Below, one piece after another: positions 47,808 to 55,135 of a DNA stretch of 64,000 nucleotides. The position numbers and the translations under genes are program-made. This DNA comes from a virus. The notes under the pieces are model-generated. The model had not been told where the DNA came from and searched no databases. It worked only from the letters and a program-made list of their open reading frames with translations. How positions within the stretch are numbered: the first letter of the stretch is position 1; every line of letters starts with the position of its first letter. The stretch spans positions 62,001 through 126,000 of IMG/VR virus record IMGVR_UViG_3300018080_000117; one strand, given 5' to 3'.

Positions 47808-48886
47808 TTCCTCAAATCGAACCCTGGATAACCCCAAAGGACCAAGACTTAGTAAATCTGTATCTCAAATCTGGCGGGTGGATCACAGAGCATAAAACCA
47901 CAAACATTTTCGAAGCCGAGATTGCAAGCTACGTAGGTTCTCGATACGCAACTATGGTCCCTAGCGGAACGACTGCTCTTTACTTAGCTTTGGAGGCTCT
48001 TGAGCTTAGGAGAAAAAGAGTCATCGTCCCCAACTACACAATGATCGCAACGATCAACGCGGTAATTGCAGCAGGAGCACAGCCCATTGTTGCTGACGTT
48101 GACCCCAAAAGTTTTTGTTTGGATCTGAAAAAACTAGAACCGTGCGATGCTGTTATCTACGTTGCAATTAATGGCAGATCTGACGGGCTGGAAAAGTTAG
48201 CCAAAAAATGTAAAAGCTCAAACACGTACTTGATAGAAGATGCTTGCCAAGCCTTTGGATCGAAAACTGACAAGGAAAAGTACGTAGGAACCATTGGCGA
48301 TATTGGTGTTTACTCGTTCACACCACACAAAATAATAACGACCGGTCAAGGCGGTGCAATTGTAACGAACAACAAAGAGGTAACGAAAGCTATTCGCCAA
48401 CTAAAAGATTTCGGTCGGGTAGAGCCGGGTGTAGATTTACACACTGCCTTTGGGATGAACTACAAGTTCACCGATCTGCAAGCTTCTTTAGGCATTTCAC
48501 AACTTAGTACGATCGAAGTGCGAACCAGCATCAAACGAGACATACTACGCAGGTATCGATCTAACCTAAAAGACACTCGCTTCGAAATTCCAGAGGGTAA
48601 TTGCGAGGGCTACGTTCCTTGGTTCGTCGAGATTCTTTGCAAAGACAAAACGGATCGCGACTACGTTGGACAAGTCTTGAAAGGCAAACAAATTGGATCA
48701 CGACCTTTCTACCCGATCCTTAGTACACAACCTGTGTTTTCAGGACTAAACGGATCTTACCTCCCGCAAACCAACGGATTAAGTAACTCCAAAAACATTT
48801 CGGAAAGAGGTTTGTGGTTGCCTTCTTCGTGCTGCTTGGAAAAAGAGGAAATCGACTCAGTCTGCGAGGTACTAAAAAAGCTATGA
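47804..48886 (+). CDS. Sugar aminotransferase, DegT/DnrJ/EryC1/StrS family (PLP)
   Basis: 360 aa. SGTTALYLALEAL (PLP phosphate site), VPNYTMIATINAVIAAGAQPIVADVDP, LIEDACQAFGSK, and SFTPHKIITTGQGGAIVTN with PLP lysine K176, followed by FGMNYKFTDLQASLGISQL. Aminates a keto sugar nucleotide. Candidate products are a dTDP-3-amino-3,6-dideoxyhexose (with the cupin) or GDP-perosamine (with Gmd). ATGA junctions on both sides. Confidence 0.9.
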   Translation: MIPQIEPWITPKDQDLVNLYLKSGGWITEHKTTNIFEAEIASYVGSRYATMVPSGTTALYLALEALELRRKRVIVPNYTMIATINAVIAAGAQPIVADVDPKSFCLDLKKLEPCDAVIYVAINGRSDGLEKLAKKCKSSNTYLIEDACQAFGSKTDKEKYVGTIGDIGVYSFTPHKIITTGQGGAIVTNNKEVTKAIRQLKDFGRVEPGVDLHTAFGMNYKFTDLQASLGISQLSTIEVRTSIKRDILRRYRSNLKDTRFEIPEGNCEGYVPWFVEILCKDKTDRDYVGQVLKGKQIGSRPFYPILSTQPVFSGLNGSYLPQTNGLSNSKNISERGLWLPSSCCLEKEEIDSVCEVLKKL

Positions 48887-49428
48887 AATTGCATCTAGGT
48901 TGTGGAAAACGTTATTTGCCAGGCTTTGTACATGTCGATGTCTCTTACGATTGCGGGCCGCATATCGACTATTGTCAAAGTATAACGGACCTAACCAATT
49001 TCGAATCGGAGTCCGTTGAGCTAATCTATGCTTCTCATGTGTTTGAGTACTTTCCGAAAGAGCAAGTCCCTGACGTGTTAGATGAGTGGCGGCGGGTGCT
49101 GCAAAAAGAAGGCGTTTTGCGTTTAGCTGTTCCTGACTTTGCAGCTTTGTGCGACGTTTACAAAATGACAGGGAAGCTTGATTACATTCTTGGTCCTTTG
49201 TATGGGCATTGGACCACGGGCGAAGTCAAAATGCAACACGCTACTTGCTACGATATTGCTACCCTAACTAACGTTTTAGTCGATGCAGGGTTTTACACGA
49301 TACGTGGTTGGGATTGGAGAACAGTTTTTGCCGATATGGACTACGACGACTACTCCCAGGCTTACGTACCTCACATGGACAAAGACAGCGGCATTCACAT
49401 TTCCCTCAACCTCGAAGCGGTTAAATGA
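48883..49428 (+). CDS. SAM-dependent methyltransferase, type 11-like
   Basis: Start ATG 48883 overlaps the aminotransferase stop. 181 aa: KLHLGCGKRYLPGFVHVDVSYD (motif I), SVELIYASHVFEYFPKEQVPDVLDEWRRVLQKEGVLRLAVPDFAALC, the class I methyltransferase pattern of sugar or glycan modifying enzymes. May methylate a sugar hydroxyl or amine of the phage glycan. Confidence 0.85.
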   Translation: MKLHLGCGKRYLPGFVHVDVSYDCGPHIDYCQSITDLTNFESESVELIYASHVFEYFPKEQVPDVLDEWRRVLQKEGVLRLAVPDFAALCDVYKMTGKLDYILGPLYGHWTTGEVKMQHATCYDIATLTNVLVDAGFYTIRGWDWRTVFADMDYDDYSQAYVPHMDKDSGIHISLNLEAVK

Positions 49429-50165
49429 GCTACGCAGTTACAATCGGTGTCTGTACGTTCAACCGCCTGCCGATCACTGCAAAATACCTTCCTTCGATCG
49501 TTGAGCGCGTTGGGGACATCGACGCAGAAATAATTATTTGGGATAACTTTTCAAACGACGGCACGTTTGATTGGCTCTGGGAGTGGTCTAAATCTATCCC
49601 GCAAGAAATAAAAATCGTTGGAAGCACGTGCAACCTAGGCATGGAAGCATTCAACCGCATCGCTGCCATGGGGGAAGGGCAATACTTTCTCAAAATCGAT
49701 GACGACTTAGAAGTTCCACGTAACTTTGCTCAACGCCTTGTAAGAGCCCACAGGCTCATTGACGACGAAAAGCTACTGTACCTGTCTTGGGACCTTCAAT
49801 GGGCAGGTACAGCATCCTTTGCCCTCAGAAGCGGTACTCAGATGTACCGAGATGACCGAGGGTACCAAGCCAAGATCAAAGGTGGAACCGGGCTAATCAC
49901 AAATTGGGGGCACAAGTGGTTGGTCAACGGAGCTTGTCGCCTAAGCCCACGAGATAAGTTTTTGCAGTGTGGGGGGCACCCGAAAGGCGCTCTGTACGGA
50001 ATCGACTTTCGGGTAAGCAAAGCAGCTTACAAACACGGCTACCGGGTTGGGTTTTGGCACGTCCCTGGAGAACTAATAATCCATTGCGAAGAACCCGACG
50101 CACCAGGCTACCGCCAATTCAAGGATCGTGAACTAAGAAAAAATAAAGGCCCTCGTCACGTCTAA
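49425..50165 (+). CDS. Glycosyltransferase, GT2 family (GT-A fold)
   Basis: 246 aa. SYAVTIGVCTFNRLPITAKYLPSIV (nucleotide-binding strand), IIIWDNFSNDGTFDWLW, and FLKIDDDLEVPRNFAQRLV with the DDD metal site. C-terminal GGTGLITNWGHKWLVNGACRLSPRD and a Phe/Arg-rich acceptor part. Transfers a sugar from a nucleotide donor. ATGA overlap with the methyltransferase suggests one pathway. Confidence 0.87.
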   Translation: MSYAVTIGVCTFNRLPITAKYLPSIVERVGDIDAEIIIWDNFSNDGTFDWLWEWSKSIPQEIKIVGSTCNLGMEAFNRIAAMGEGQYFLKIDDDLEVPRNFAQRLVRAHRLIDDEKLLYLSWDLQWAGTASFALRSGTQMYRDDRGYQAKIKGGTGLITNWGHKWLVNGACRLSPRDKFLQCGGHPKGALYGIDFRVSKAAYKHGYRVGFWHVPGELIIHCEEPDAPGYRQFKDRELRKNKGPRHV

Positions 50166-50177
50166 GGAAACCAGCAA

Positions 50178-50975
50178 ATGCCCCATAAAGACGGATTCGT
50201 ACCCGAACTAAGTATTGTGATCCCCACGGTCAACCAAGCAACTCTGACTGTCAGGTGCTTTGCCTCGATACGAAAATGGACTAAGACACCTTATGAAATT
50301 GTTTGGGTGGACAACGGATCCCGACAAGAGGAGCACAACATTATTTTGAAGCAAGCCAGGTGTCCCCGTGTGCACACCAAGCTGGTGCGCTTCAAGCACA
50401 ACACAGGTTTTGTCAGAGGGACCAACGCGGGGATCAAAGAAGCAGAGGGTAAGTACGTCGTCTTGCTAAACAACGACACCGAGGTCACAGTCAACTGGGA
50501 TAAAAAACTAATCTACCCTTTGGCAAAAGACCCTAAGGTCGGATGTGTTGGCCCAATTACCCAAAGCAAAATCGCTTGGCAGGAGGCGTGCTCTCTAAAC
50601 GCACGTTGGCAATTGGGGTTGCCCACGTACCGAGCTAATCCTGGGGAGTACGCCCGCGACTTAGATCGCAATTTTGGCAAAAGGTACATTGACACTAAGA
50701 AGCTTCCACTAAGTTTTTTCTGTGCTGCTTTTCGTCGTGAGACCTTTGATCGATACGGTGTTCTTTGTGAGGATTTCGGGTATGGATTAGGTGACGACGA
50801 CGAGTATTGTCACCGCCTACGGTCTGCAGGGTTGCAATTGGTTTTGAGCTTAGGGACGTTTGTAATGCACCACCACCGGACAACCTTCTCTGCTTTAGGC
50901 CTAAACGTGGACGGTATTCGCAGACACAATATTGGCGTTCTGCGGGACAAGACACGTAAAAAACCCGGAGGCTGA
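50178..50975 (+). CDS. Glycosyltransferase, GT2 family (GT-A fold)
   Basis: 265 aa. ELSIVIPTVNQATLTVRCFASI, EIVWVDNGSRQEE, NTGFVRGTNAGIKEAEGKYVVLLNNDTEVTVNWDKKLI with the DXD-like NND, PLSFFCAAFRRETFDRYG and YGLGDDDEYCHRLRSAG, the classic rhamnosyl/GT2 layout. AAGGAAA ribosome site. Follows the other GT2 gene by 12 nt. Confidence 0.9.
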   Translation: MPHKDGFVPELSIVIPTVNQATLTVRCFASIRKWTKTPYEIVWVDNGSRQEEHNIILKQARCPRVHTKLVRFKHNTGFVRGTNAGIKEAEGKYVVLLNNDTEVTVNWDKKLIYPLAKDPKVGCVGPITQSKIAWQEACSLNARWQLGLPTYRANPGEYARDLDRNFGKRYIDTKKLPLSFFCAAFRRETFDRYGVLCEDFGYGLGDDDEYCHRLRSAGLQLVLSLGTFVMHHHRTTFSALGLNVDGIRRHNIGVLRDKTRKKPGG

Positions 50976-50980
50976 TTAGT

Positions 50981-51850
50981 ATGACCACCCATTTACTTAC
51001 GCACACCGACCTTGACGGGGTTGCTTGCGCCGCTTTGTTTTCTAAATTCCACAAAGACGCGGGAGACATTTACTATTGCGAACCGTACAACGTAGATGAC
51101 AACGCAACCAAAATACTCGCAGAACACCCTAAAGACGTTCTTTTGATTAGCGATCTCTGCCCAACAAAGGTTGATGACCCAAGGCTAATTATTTTCGATC
51201 ATCATCAAACCGCCACACCTAAGACAGAAGCAAAAACGGTCTTCAATTTCAAAGTGTCGGCTACCGAGATCATGTTTGATCACATGGTCGAAGTAGGCGA
51301 GATTTGGGAGCGTTGGGTTGACTTTGTCAAAGCAGTGACTGCCTACGATTGTTGGCTTCTCGACAGTCCTCACCGACAATGGGGAGAGCACCTCAACCTT
51401 ATGCTTCATTTCTTAGGTCGTGATTGTTTTTTTAATCGGTTGATCACCAGAGGACCGCACGGGGCTGTTGACACAGAGGTTGTGGAAGCTCTGTTGCGCA
51501 ACCAAGAAAAACGAATCAGCAAGTACTTACAAAAAGACTTGCCTCTTTATCAGGATTTAGCGGGCAACACTTTTACCGTTGTGGTTGCGTTTCAAGACAT
51601 CAGCCAGTTAGCAAGCACCATTCTCAAGAAGTGTCCTGAGATCGAATACGTTGCCATAGTCACACACTCTACGGTGTCTTTGAGATCTCGAAAAGAAGCC
51701 ACAAAACTAATCAATGTTGCAGACATCGCAAAGATACTAAGTGGAGGTGGGCACGCTACAGCCTCCGGATACCCAAAGCTCGACCCGTTTAGGTTGGTCA
51801 AGGACGAAGTAGCTAACGAAATAATCACCTTAGAGCAACTCCATGCTTGA
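50981..51850 (+). CDS. DHH-family phosphoesterase
   Basis: 289 aa. HTDLDGVACAALF (motif I), LISDLCPTK (motif II), IIFDHHQTA (DHH motif III) and a C-terminal SGGGHATASGYP, the DHHA1-type GGGH substrate loop. Members are nanoRNases, pAp or cyclic-dinucleotide phosphodiesterases. A phage enzyme could clear short RNA fragments or hydrolyse a signalling cyclic dinucleotide; the sequence alone does not decide. Confidence 0.88.
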   Translation: MTTHLLTHTDLDGVACAALFSKFHKDAGDIYYCEPYNVDDNATKILAEHPKDVLLISDLCPTKVDDPRLIIFDHHQTATPKTEAKTVFNFKVSATEIMFDHMVEVGEIWERWVDFVKAVTAYDCWLLDSPHRQWGEHLNLMLHFLGRDCFFNRLITRGPHGAVDTEVVEALLRNQEKRISKYLQKDLPLYQDLAGNTFTVVVAFQDISQLASTILKKCPEIEYVAIVTHSTVSLRSRKEATKLINVADIAKILSGGGHATASGYPKLDPFRLVKDEVANEIITLEQLHA

Positions 51851-52082
51851 AAACCACATTGCTAACTTTGCAGGTCTGCGAACAAAAGCCTACGTTGACC
51901 TAATTGGGCTTTCTTCATTTTTGATAAACGACGCCCGTAAAGCTAGCAAAAAAGAAGTGGTTGCTTGGATAAAAGAAGCCAAGGCCTTTCGTGAGTACAT
52001 GTCGAACGAACTCAAAGACATAATCACCGCAGCAGGTAAAGAGCTGATAAAAGATGCCCAAAAACGAGAAAATTCTAGGTGA
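51843..52082 (+). CDS. Small helical protein, 79 aa (paralogue pair, first)
   Basis: MLENHIANFAGLRTKAYVDLIGLSSFLINDARKASKKEVVAWIKEAKAFREYMSNELKDII. Aligns with the following protein: ASKKEVVAWIKEAKAFR against VSNKEIRAWAAEANQIH and GKELIKDAQKRE against GKTLLKRIEKKK. Probably a tandem duplicate. Unknown role. Confidence 0.65.
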   Translation: MLENHIANFAGLRTKAYVDLIGLSSFLINDARKASKKEVVAWIKEAKAFREYMSNELKDIITAAGKELIKDAQKRENSR

Positions 52083-52302
52083 AAACCTAGTCCATGAAGC
52101 TTGGCTTATTTACAGAAGTCGTATTTTTGCTAAGCTAACAGTTCTTGCCGAAATCGCGAAAAAGGAAAAAGTTTCGAACAAAGAGATTCGTGCTTGGGCG
52201 GCAGAAGCCAACCAAATACACCGAGACTTTGAAAGAGATCTGAGAAAACTTATCAACAAAACCGGCAAGACTCTTCTTAAGAGAATCGAGAAAAAGAAAT
52301 AG
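52054..52302 (+). CDS. Small helical protein, 82 aa (paralogue pair, second)
   Basis: MPKNEKILGENLVHEAWLIYRSRIFAKLTVLAEIAKKEKVSNKEIRAWAAEANQIHRDF. Paralogue of the gene just upstream, overlapping it by 29 nt. Both are charged and helical; they may form a hetero-dimer. No motif seen. Confidence 0.65.
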   Translation: MPKNEKILGENLVHEAWLIYRSRIFAKLTVLAEIAKKEKVSNKEIRAWAAEANQIHRDFERDLRKLINKTGKTLLKRIEKKK

Positions 52303-52314
52303 GAGACACCTGAA

Positions 52315-53190
52315 ATGAGAAGGGTGTTTTTGACGACCGTCAAACGTGGGTCAAACAAAGAACTCACTGGCTACCTTTTAGAGCTAAATTGGTATGAAGG
52401 AACCATAAAACAAAAAGTAGCCATACCAGAGCCATCAATTGAAAAAGAAGGGTTCTGGAACCCACGAGGGGGAAATCGAGGCTGTAGAGGAATCAAACAC
52501 CACAACGGTTTTTTGTACGTAGCAACGGCTACGACAATTCGAAAACTTGACCGAACCCTCAACCTAGTCCAAACGATTACGCACCCGTTATTTTCAGGTA
52601 TTCATGATATTTTAGTAGACGACGAAGGAATTACCATTTCTTGCTCTCTTCGAGATCTTATTCTAAAAGTGGATTTTGAAGGCAACACGCTTTGGAAAAA
52701 ATTCTTAGGTCCTTATGAAGACAAAGACACAATGCACATCAACAACTTGTGTGTACATCAAGGCAACCTTCTTTTTCTATCTTGCAAAAACAAACAAATC
52801 TACGAGTTGAATAAAAACGGGTCTTGCCAATTGCTAATCGAAGACGGTGGCCTTGGAGCCCCTCACGACATTTGTTCTTTACCGAATGGAAATATTGCAG
52901 TCAACAACACCCAAGGACAATCCGTTTGCATTTACAGCTTGGAAAAACACAAGCGGGTTAGAACCATTTCTACCAATGTTCACAGCACTAAGCACCGATC
53001 GGTTCATTTTGCAAGAGCTGGTTGGCAACGAGGAATGACCCACTTCGCAGGTGCCAGTTACTTAGTTGGTACCTCTCCTCTAACCGTATTTCTACTCAAC
53101 TTGCAAACAGGCAAGGTCGATAAAATCGTAAAACTCTCCAATAATGTTGCCCATTGTTCGTACAACATTTGCGTCACAGAGGATTTCTAA
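52315..53190 (+). CDS. Beta-propeller-like (NHL/SMP-30 type) protein, 291 aa
   Basis: Repeating blades are visible: GIKHHNGFLYVATATTIRKLD, GIHDILVDDEGITISCSLRDLILKVDFEGN, HINNLCVHQGNLLFLSCKNKQIYELN, APHDICSLPNGNIAVNNTQGQSVCIYSLE. This spacing of about 45 residues suits a six-bladed propeller. Strong AGGAG ribosome site. Could bind or act on a sugar, or be a structural protein; no catalytic residues identified. Confidence 0.65.
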   Translation: MRRVFLTTVKRGSNKELTGYLLELNWYEGTIKQKVAIPEPSIEKEGFWNPRGGNRGCRGIKHHNGFLYVATATTIRKLDRTLNLVQTITHPLFSGIHDILVDDEGITISCSLRDLILKVDFEGNTLWKKFLGPYEDKDTMHINNLCVHQGNLLFLSCKNKQIYELNKNGSCQLLIEDGGLGAPHDICSLPNGNIAVNNTQGQSVCIYSLEKHKRVRTISTNVHSTKHRSVHFARAGWQRGMTHFAGASYLVGTSPLTVFLLNLQTGKVDKIVKLSNNVAHCSYNICVTEDF

Positions 53191-53411
53191 TGCAAACAAT
53201 CGAAATCAGATACAGCGGCACCCTAATCGGTGTGATCTCAATAACTGACGAAACGGGTTTTCCTGTTGTCAAACGCCCCAAAAGAAAGTACGGGTACACA
53301 TTCACGCGGGTTCAGGATGGTCGTGTTGTTCGTGGCCAAGTAGAACATAACTCAAACGAGATGTGTGACGTACGGCTTTACAATAAAATTCTTAGTGAGG
53401 TAGCAAAATGA
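53190..53411 (+). CDS. Hypothetical small protein, 73 aa
   Basis: ATG 53190 overlaps the propeller stop as TAATG. MQTIEIRYSGTLIGVISITDETGFPVVKRPKRKYGYTFTRVQDGRVVRGQV: beta-rich and basic. ATGA overlap with the next gene. Unrecognised. Confidence 0.6.
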   Translation: MQTIEIRYSGTLIGVISITDETGFPVVKRPKRKYGYTFTRVQDGRVVRGQVEHNSNEMCDVRLYNKILSEVAK

Positions 53412-53719
53412 GTTACTATTTGATCACGTGCGACATTGACGGGACAGGGAAAAAACCTCGATTAGCAACAGACCGAGAAAACCACTGGGGCGAGCCTGAA
53501 GTTTATTTTATTGATGAAGATTTTGGCGAGACCATGACAATCGAAGAGTACCAGGAGGAATTCCCCAAAAACAAGGTTACCAAGATCGATTTACAAGACA
53601 CGCTAAAAGCTAACTACTACCGCAAAGCTTTAGAACTAATCGTCCACAAATGTGTCGACGACCCCGAGACTGCACAATTTGCTAACGAAGTTTTGCACAA
53701 CAATTGGGTTGAGCAATAA
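53408..53719 (+). CDS. Hypothetical acidic protein, 103 aa
   Basis: MSYYLITCDIDGTGKKPRLATDRENHWGEPEVYFIDEDFGETMTIEEYQEEF: small alpha-beta protein, strongly acidic. The DIDGTGKKP start is only superficially like a HAD motif; the rest does not fit. Unknown. Confidence 0.6.
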   Translation: MSYYLITCDIDGTGKKPRLATDRENHWGEPEVYFIDEDFGETMTIEEYQEEFPKNKVTKIDLQDTLKANYYRKALELIVHKCVDDPETAQFANEVLHNNWVEQ

Positions 53720-53749
53720 CGGCAATCATTTTTTGAAAGGAACGAAAAA

Positions 53750-54163
53750 ATGACCGACGAAAAGAAAACACTTGAAGAATTGTACGAACTATTAGATACG
53801 ATAACCGATGCAGATATCCAAGGCCCATGGAAAGAAGTTTATAACACATTGTCGACACGTGTAGGAATTAAGCAGGCAATAAACACCCTAAAAACTTGGG
53901 AAGAAGTCGTCAACTACGACAACCAACGGCGCGCAGTACGTATTGAGTATGATCGCACTGTGGCTGACCGCCATAAGCAGTTAATCGAATCCCATAAGGA
54001 AGAGGTAGAACGAAACAACCGTTGGATCTGCAGTCTGGAAAAACTTACTGACCAAGACGCGCAAAAAAACGATCTGCTAAGTCAACTAGTCGTAATCGAA
54101 AGCAAGCGTAACGAAATCTTCGAATCCGCACTAGCCACATTCAAAAAACTAACCGAAAAATAA
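53750..54163 (+). CDS. Hypothetical coiled-coil protein, 137 aa
   Basis: Ribosome site AAAGGAA before ATG 53750. Almost entirely helical (MTDEKKTLEELYELLDTITDADIQGPWKEVYNTL... RHKQLIESHKEEVERNNRWICSLEKL). Placed between small unknown genes and the GT9 enzyme. No domain recognised. Confidence 0.65.
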   Translation: MTDEKKTLEELYELLDTITDADIQGPWKEVYNTLSTRVGIKQAINTLKTWEEVVNYDNQRRAVRIEYDRTVADRHKQLIESHKEEVERNNRWICSLEKLTDQDAQKNDLLSQLVVIESKRNEIFESALATFKKLTEK

Positions 54164-54175
54164 TTCCCGACAATT

Positions 54176-55135
54176 ATGAAAATCGTCTACATCATTCAAG
54201 GTGGTGCAGGGGACGTTGTTGCGGCAACCCCCACAATCCGAGGACTGAAAAAAACCTATCCCGAGGACGAACTAATTGTTCTCAGCACGTGGGCGCACAT
54301 GTTGTACGGCAACCCGCATATCGATCGGTTGCTAAGCTTTCAAGTCGAACACGAAATTCGTGAAATATTTAATCAGTTTATCGAACCTCACAAACTCGAC
54401 GAGCTAAGATTTGTCAAAGACAGGTTTCCTTATGACGCTTTCTTTGACTATCCGAGATTCAATTCAAAAACGCTTCCCGAGTACATCTGCCGAGTCAACA
54501 ACGTCGAATACGACGGGAAGCCTCCCGACTACGTAATAACAGAGTTCGAGAAGTGTGCAGCCAAAGAATGGATGATGCAGTTCACAAAACCGGTTGTGCT
54601 GCTACACACACAAGGAGTTATGAGTCTGAAAAGCATTCCATCCAAAACAATGCAAAAATTTATTAGAAGCTATTCGAACGAGTTTGATTTTGTCCAAATC
54701 GGTGCGGCAAACGATCCACCGATTGAAAATACGCACAATGCTCTGGGAATGCCGATGCGCGATACCTGTTCAATATTGCCATTGGCGAAACACCGAATCT
54801 TGATTGACTCTGTTTTTGCGCACGTTAGCGCAGCCCTCAGACTAAAGAGCATCGTAGCGTTTCACGCAACCGATCCTAAATTTTTCGGTTACGAAAATCA
54901 CATCAACATTTCTAACAGCAATTGCCAGTGCCCTCTTTGGCCTTGCAACCGCCCGGTGGGAAGCATTCATAAATTTATGCCAGGATACAAAAACCTAAAA
55001 ACCGGTGGGGTCATGCACTGGCACTGCGCAAACCAGACTTGCGTTGTGGATTCTGAGACGTTAGACGCGGGGTTCGATCTAGCAGCATGCGAAGAAAAAA
55101 AGATACCAAATTTGGAAGACGCTAGAAAATCTTAG
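54176..55135 (+). CDS. GT9-family (heptosyltransferase-like) glycosyltransferase
   Basis: 319 aa. MKIVYIIQGGAGDVVAATPTIRGLKKTYP (GT-B start of ADP-heptose transferases), HTQGVMSLKSIPSKTMQKFIRSY, then LPLAKHRILIDSVFAHVSAALRLKSIVAFHATDPKFFGY, the region where GT9 enzymes have the DSG.H donor motif (here DSVFAHVSAALR). A Cys-rich C-terminal stretch (NCQCPLWPCNRP, HWHCANQTCV) is unusual. Acts on a glycan or LPS-like acceptor. Last rightward gene; it overlaps the leftward tail gene by 4 nt. Confidence 0.82.
   Translation: MKIVYIIQGGAGDVVAATPTIRGLKKTYPEDELIVLSTWAHMLYGNPHIDRLLSFQVEHEIREIFNQFIEPHKLDELRFVKDRFPYDAFFDYPRFNSKTLPEYICRVNNVEYDGKPPDYVITEFEKCAAKEWMMQFTKPVVLLHTQGVMSLKSIPSKTMQKFIRSYSNEFDFVQIGAANDPPIENTHNALGMPMRDTCSILPLAKHRILIDSVFAHVSAALRLKSIVAFHATDPKFFGYENHINISNSNCQCPLWPCNRPVGSIHKFMPGYKNLKTGGVMHWHCANQTCVVDSETLDAGFDLAACEEKKIPNLEDARKS

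Noticed and set aside
53408-53719. HAD-type phosphatase from DIDGTG start
   Set aside because: Only one motif-like segment; the later HAD motifs are missing.
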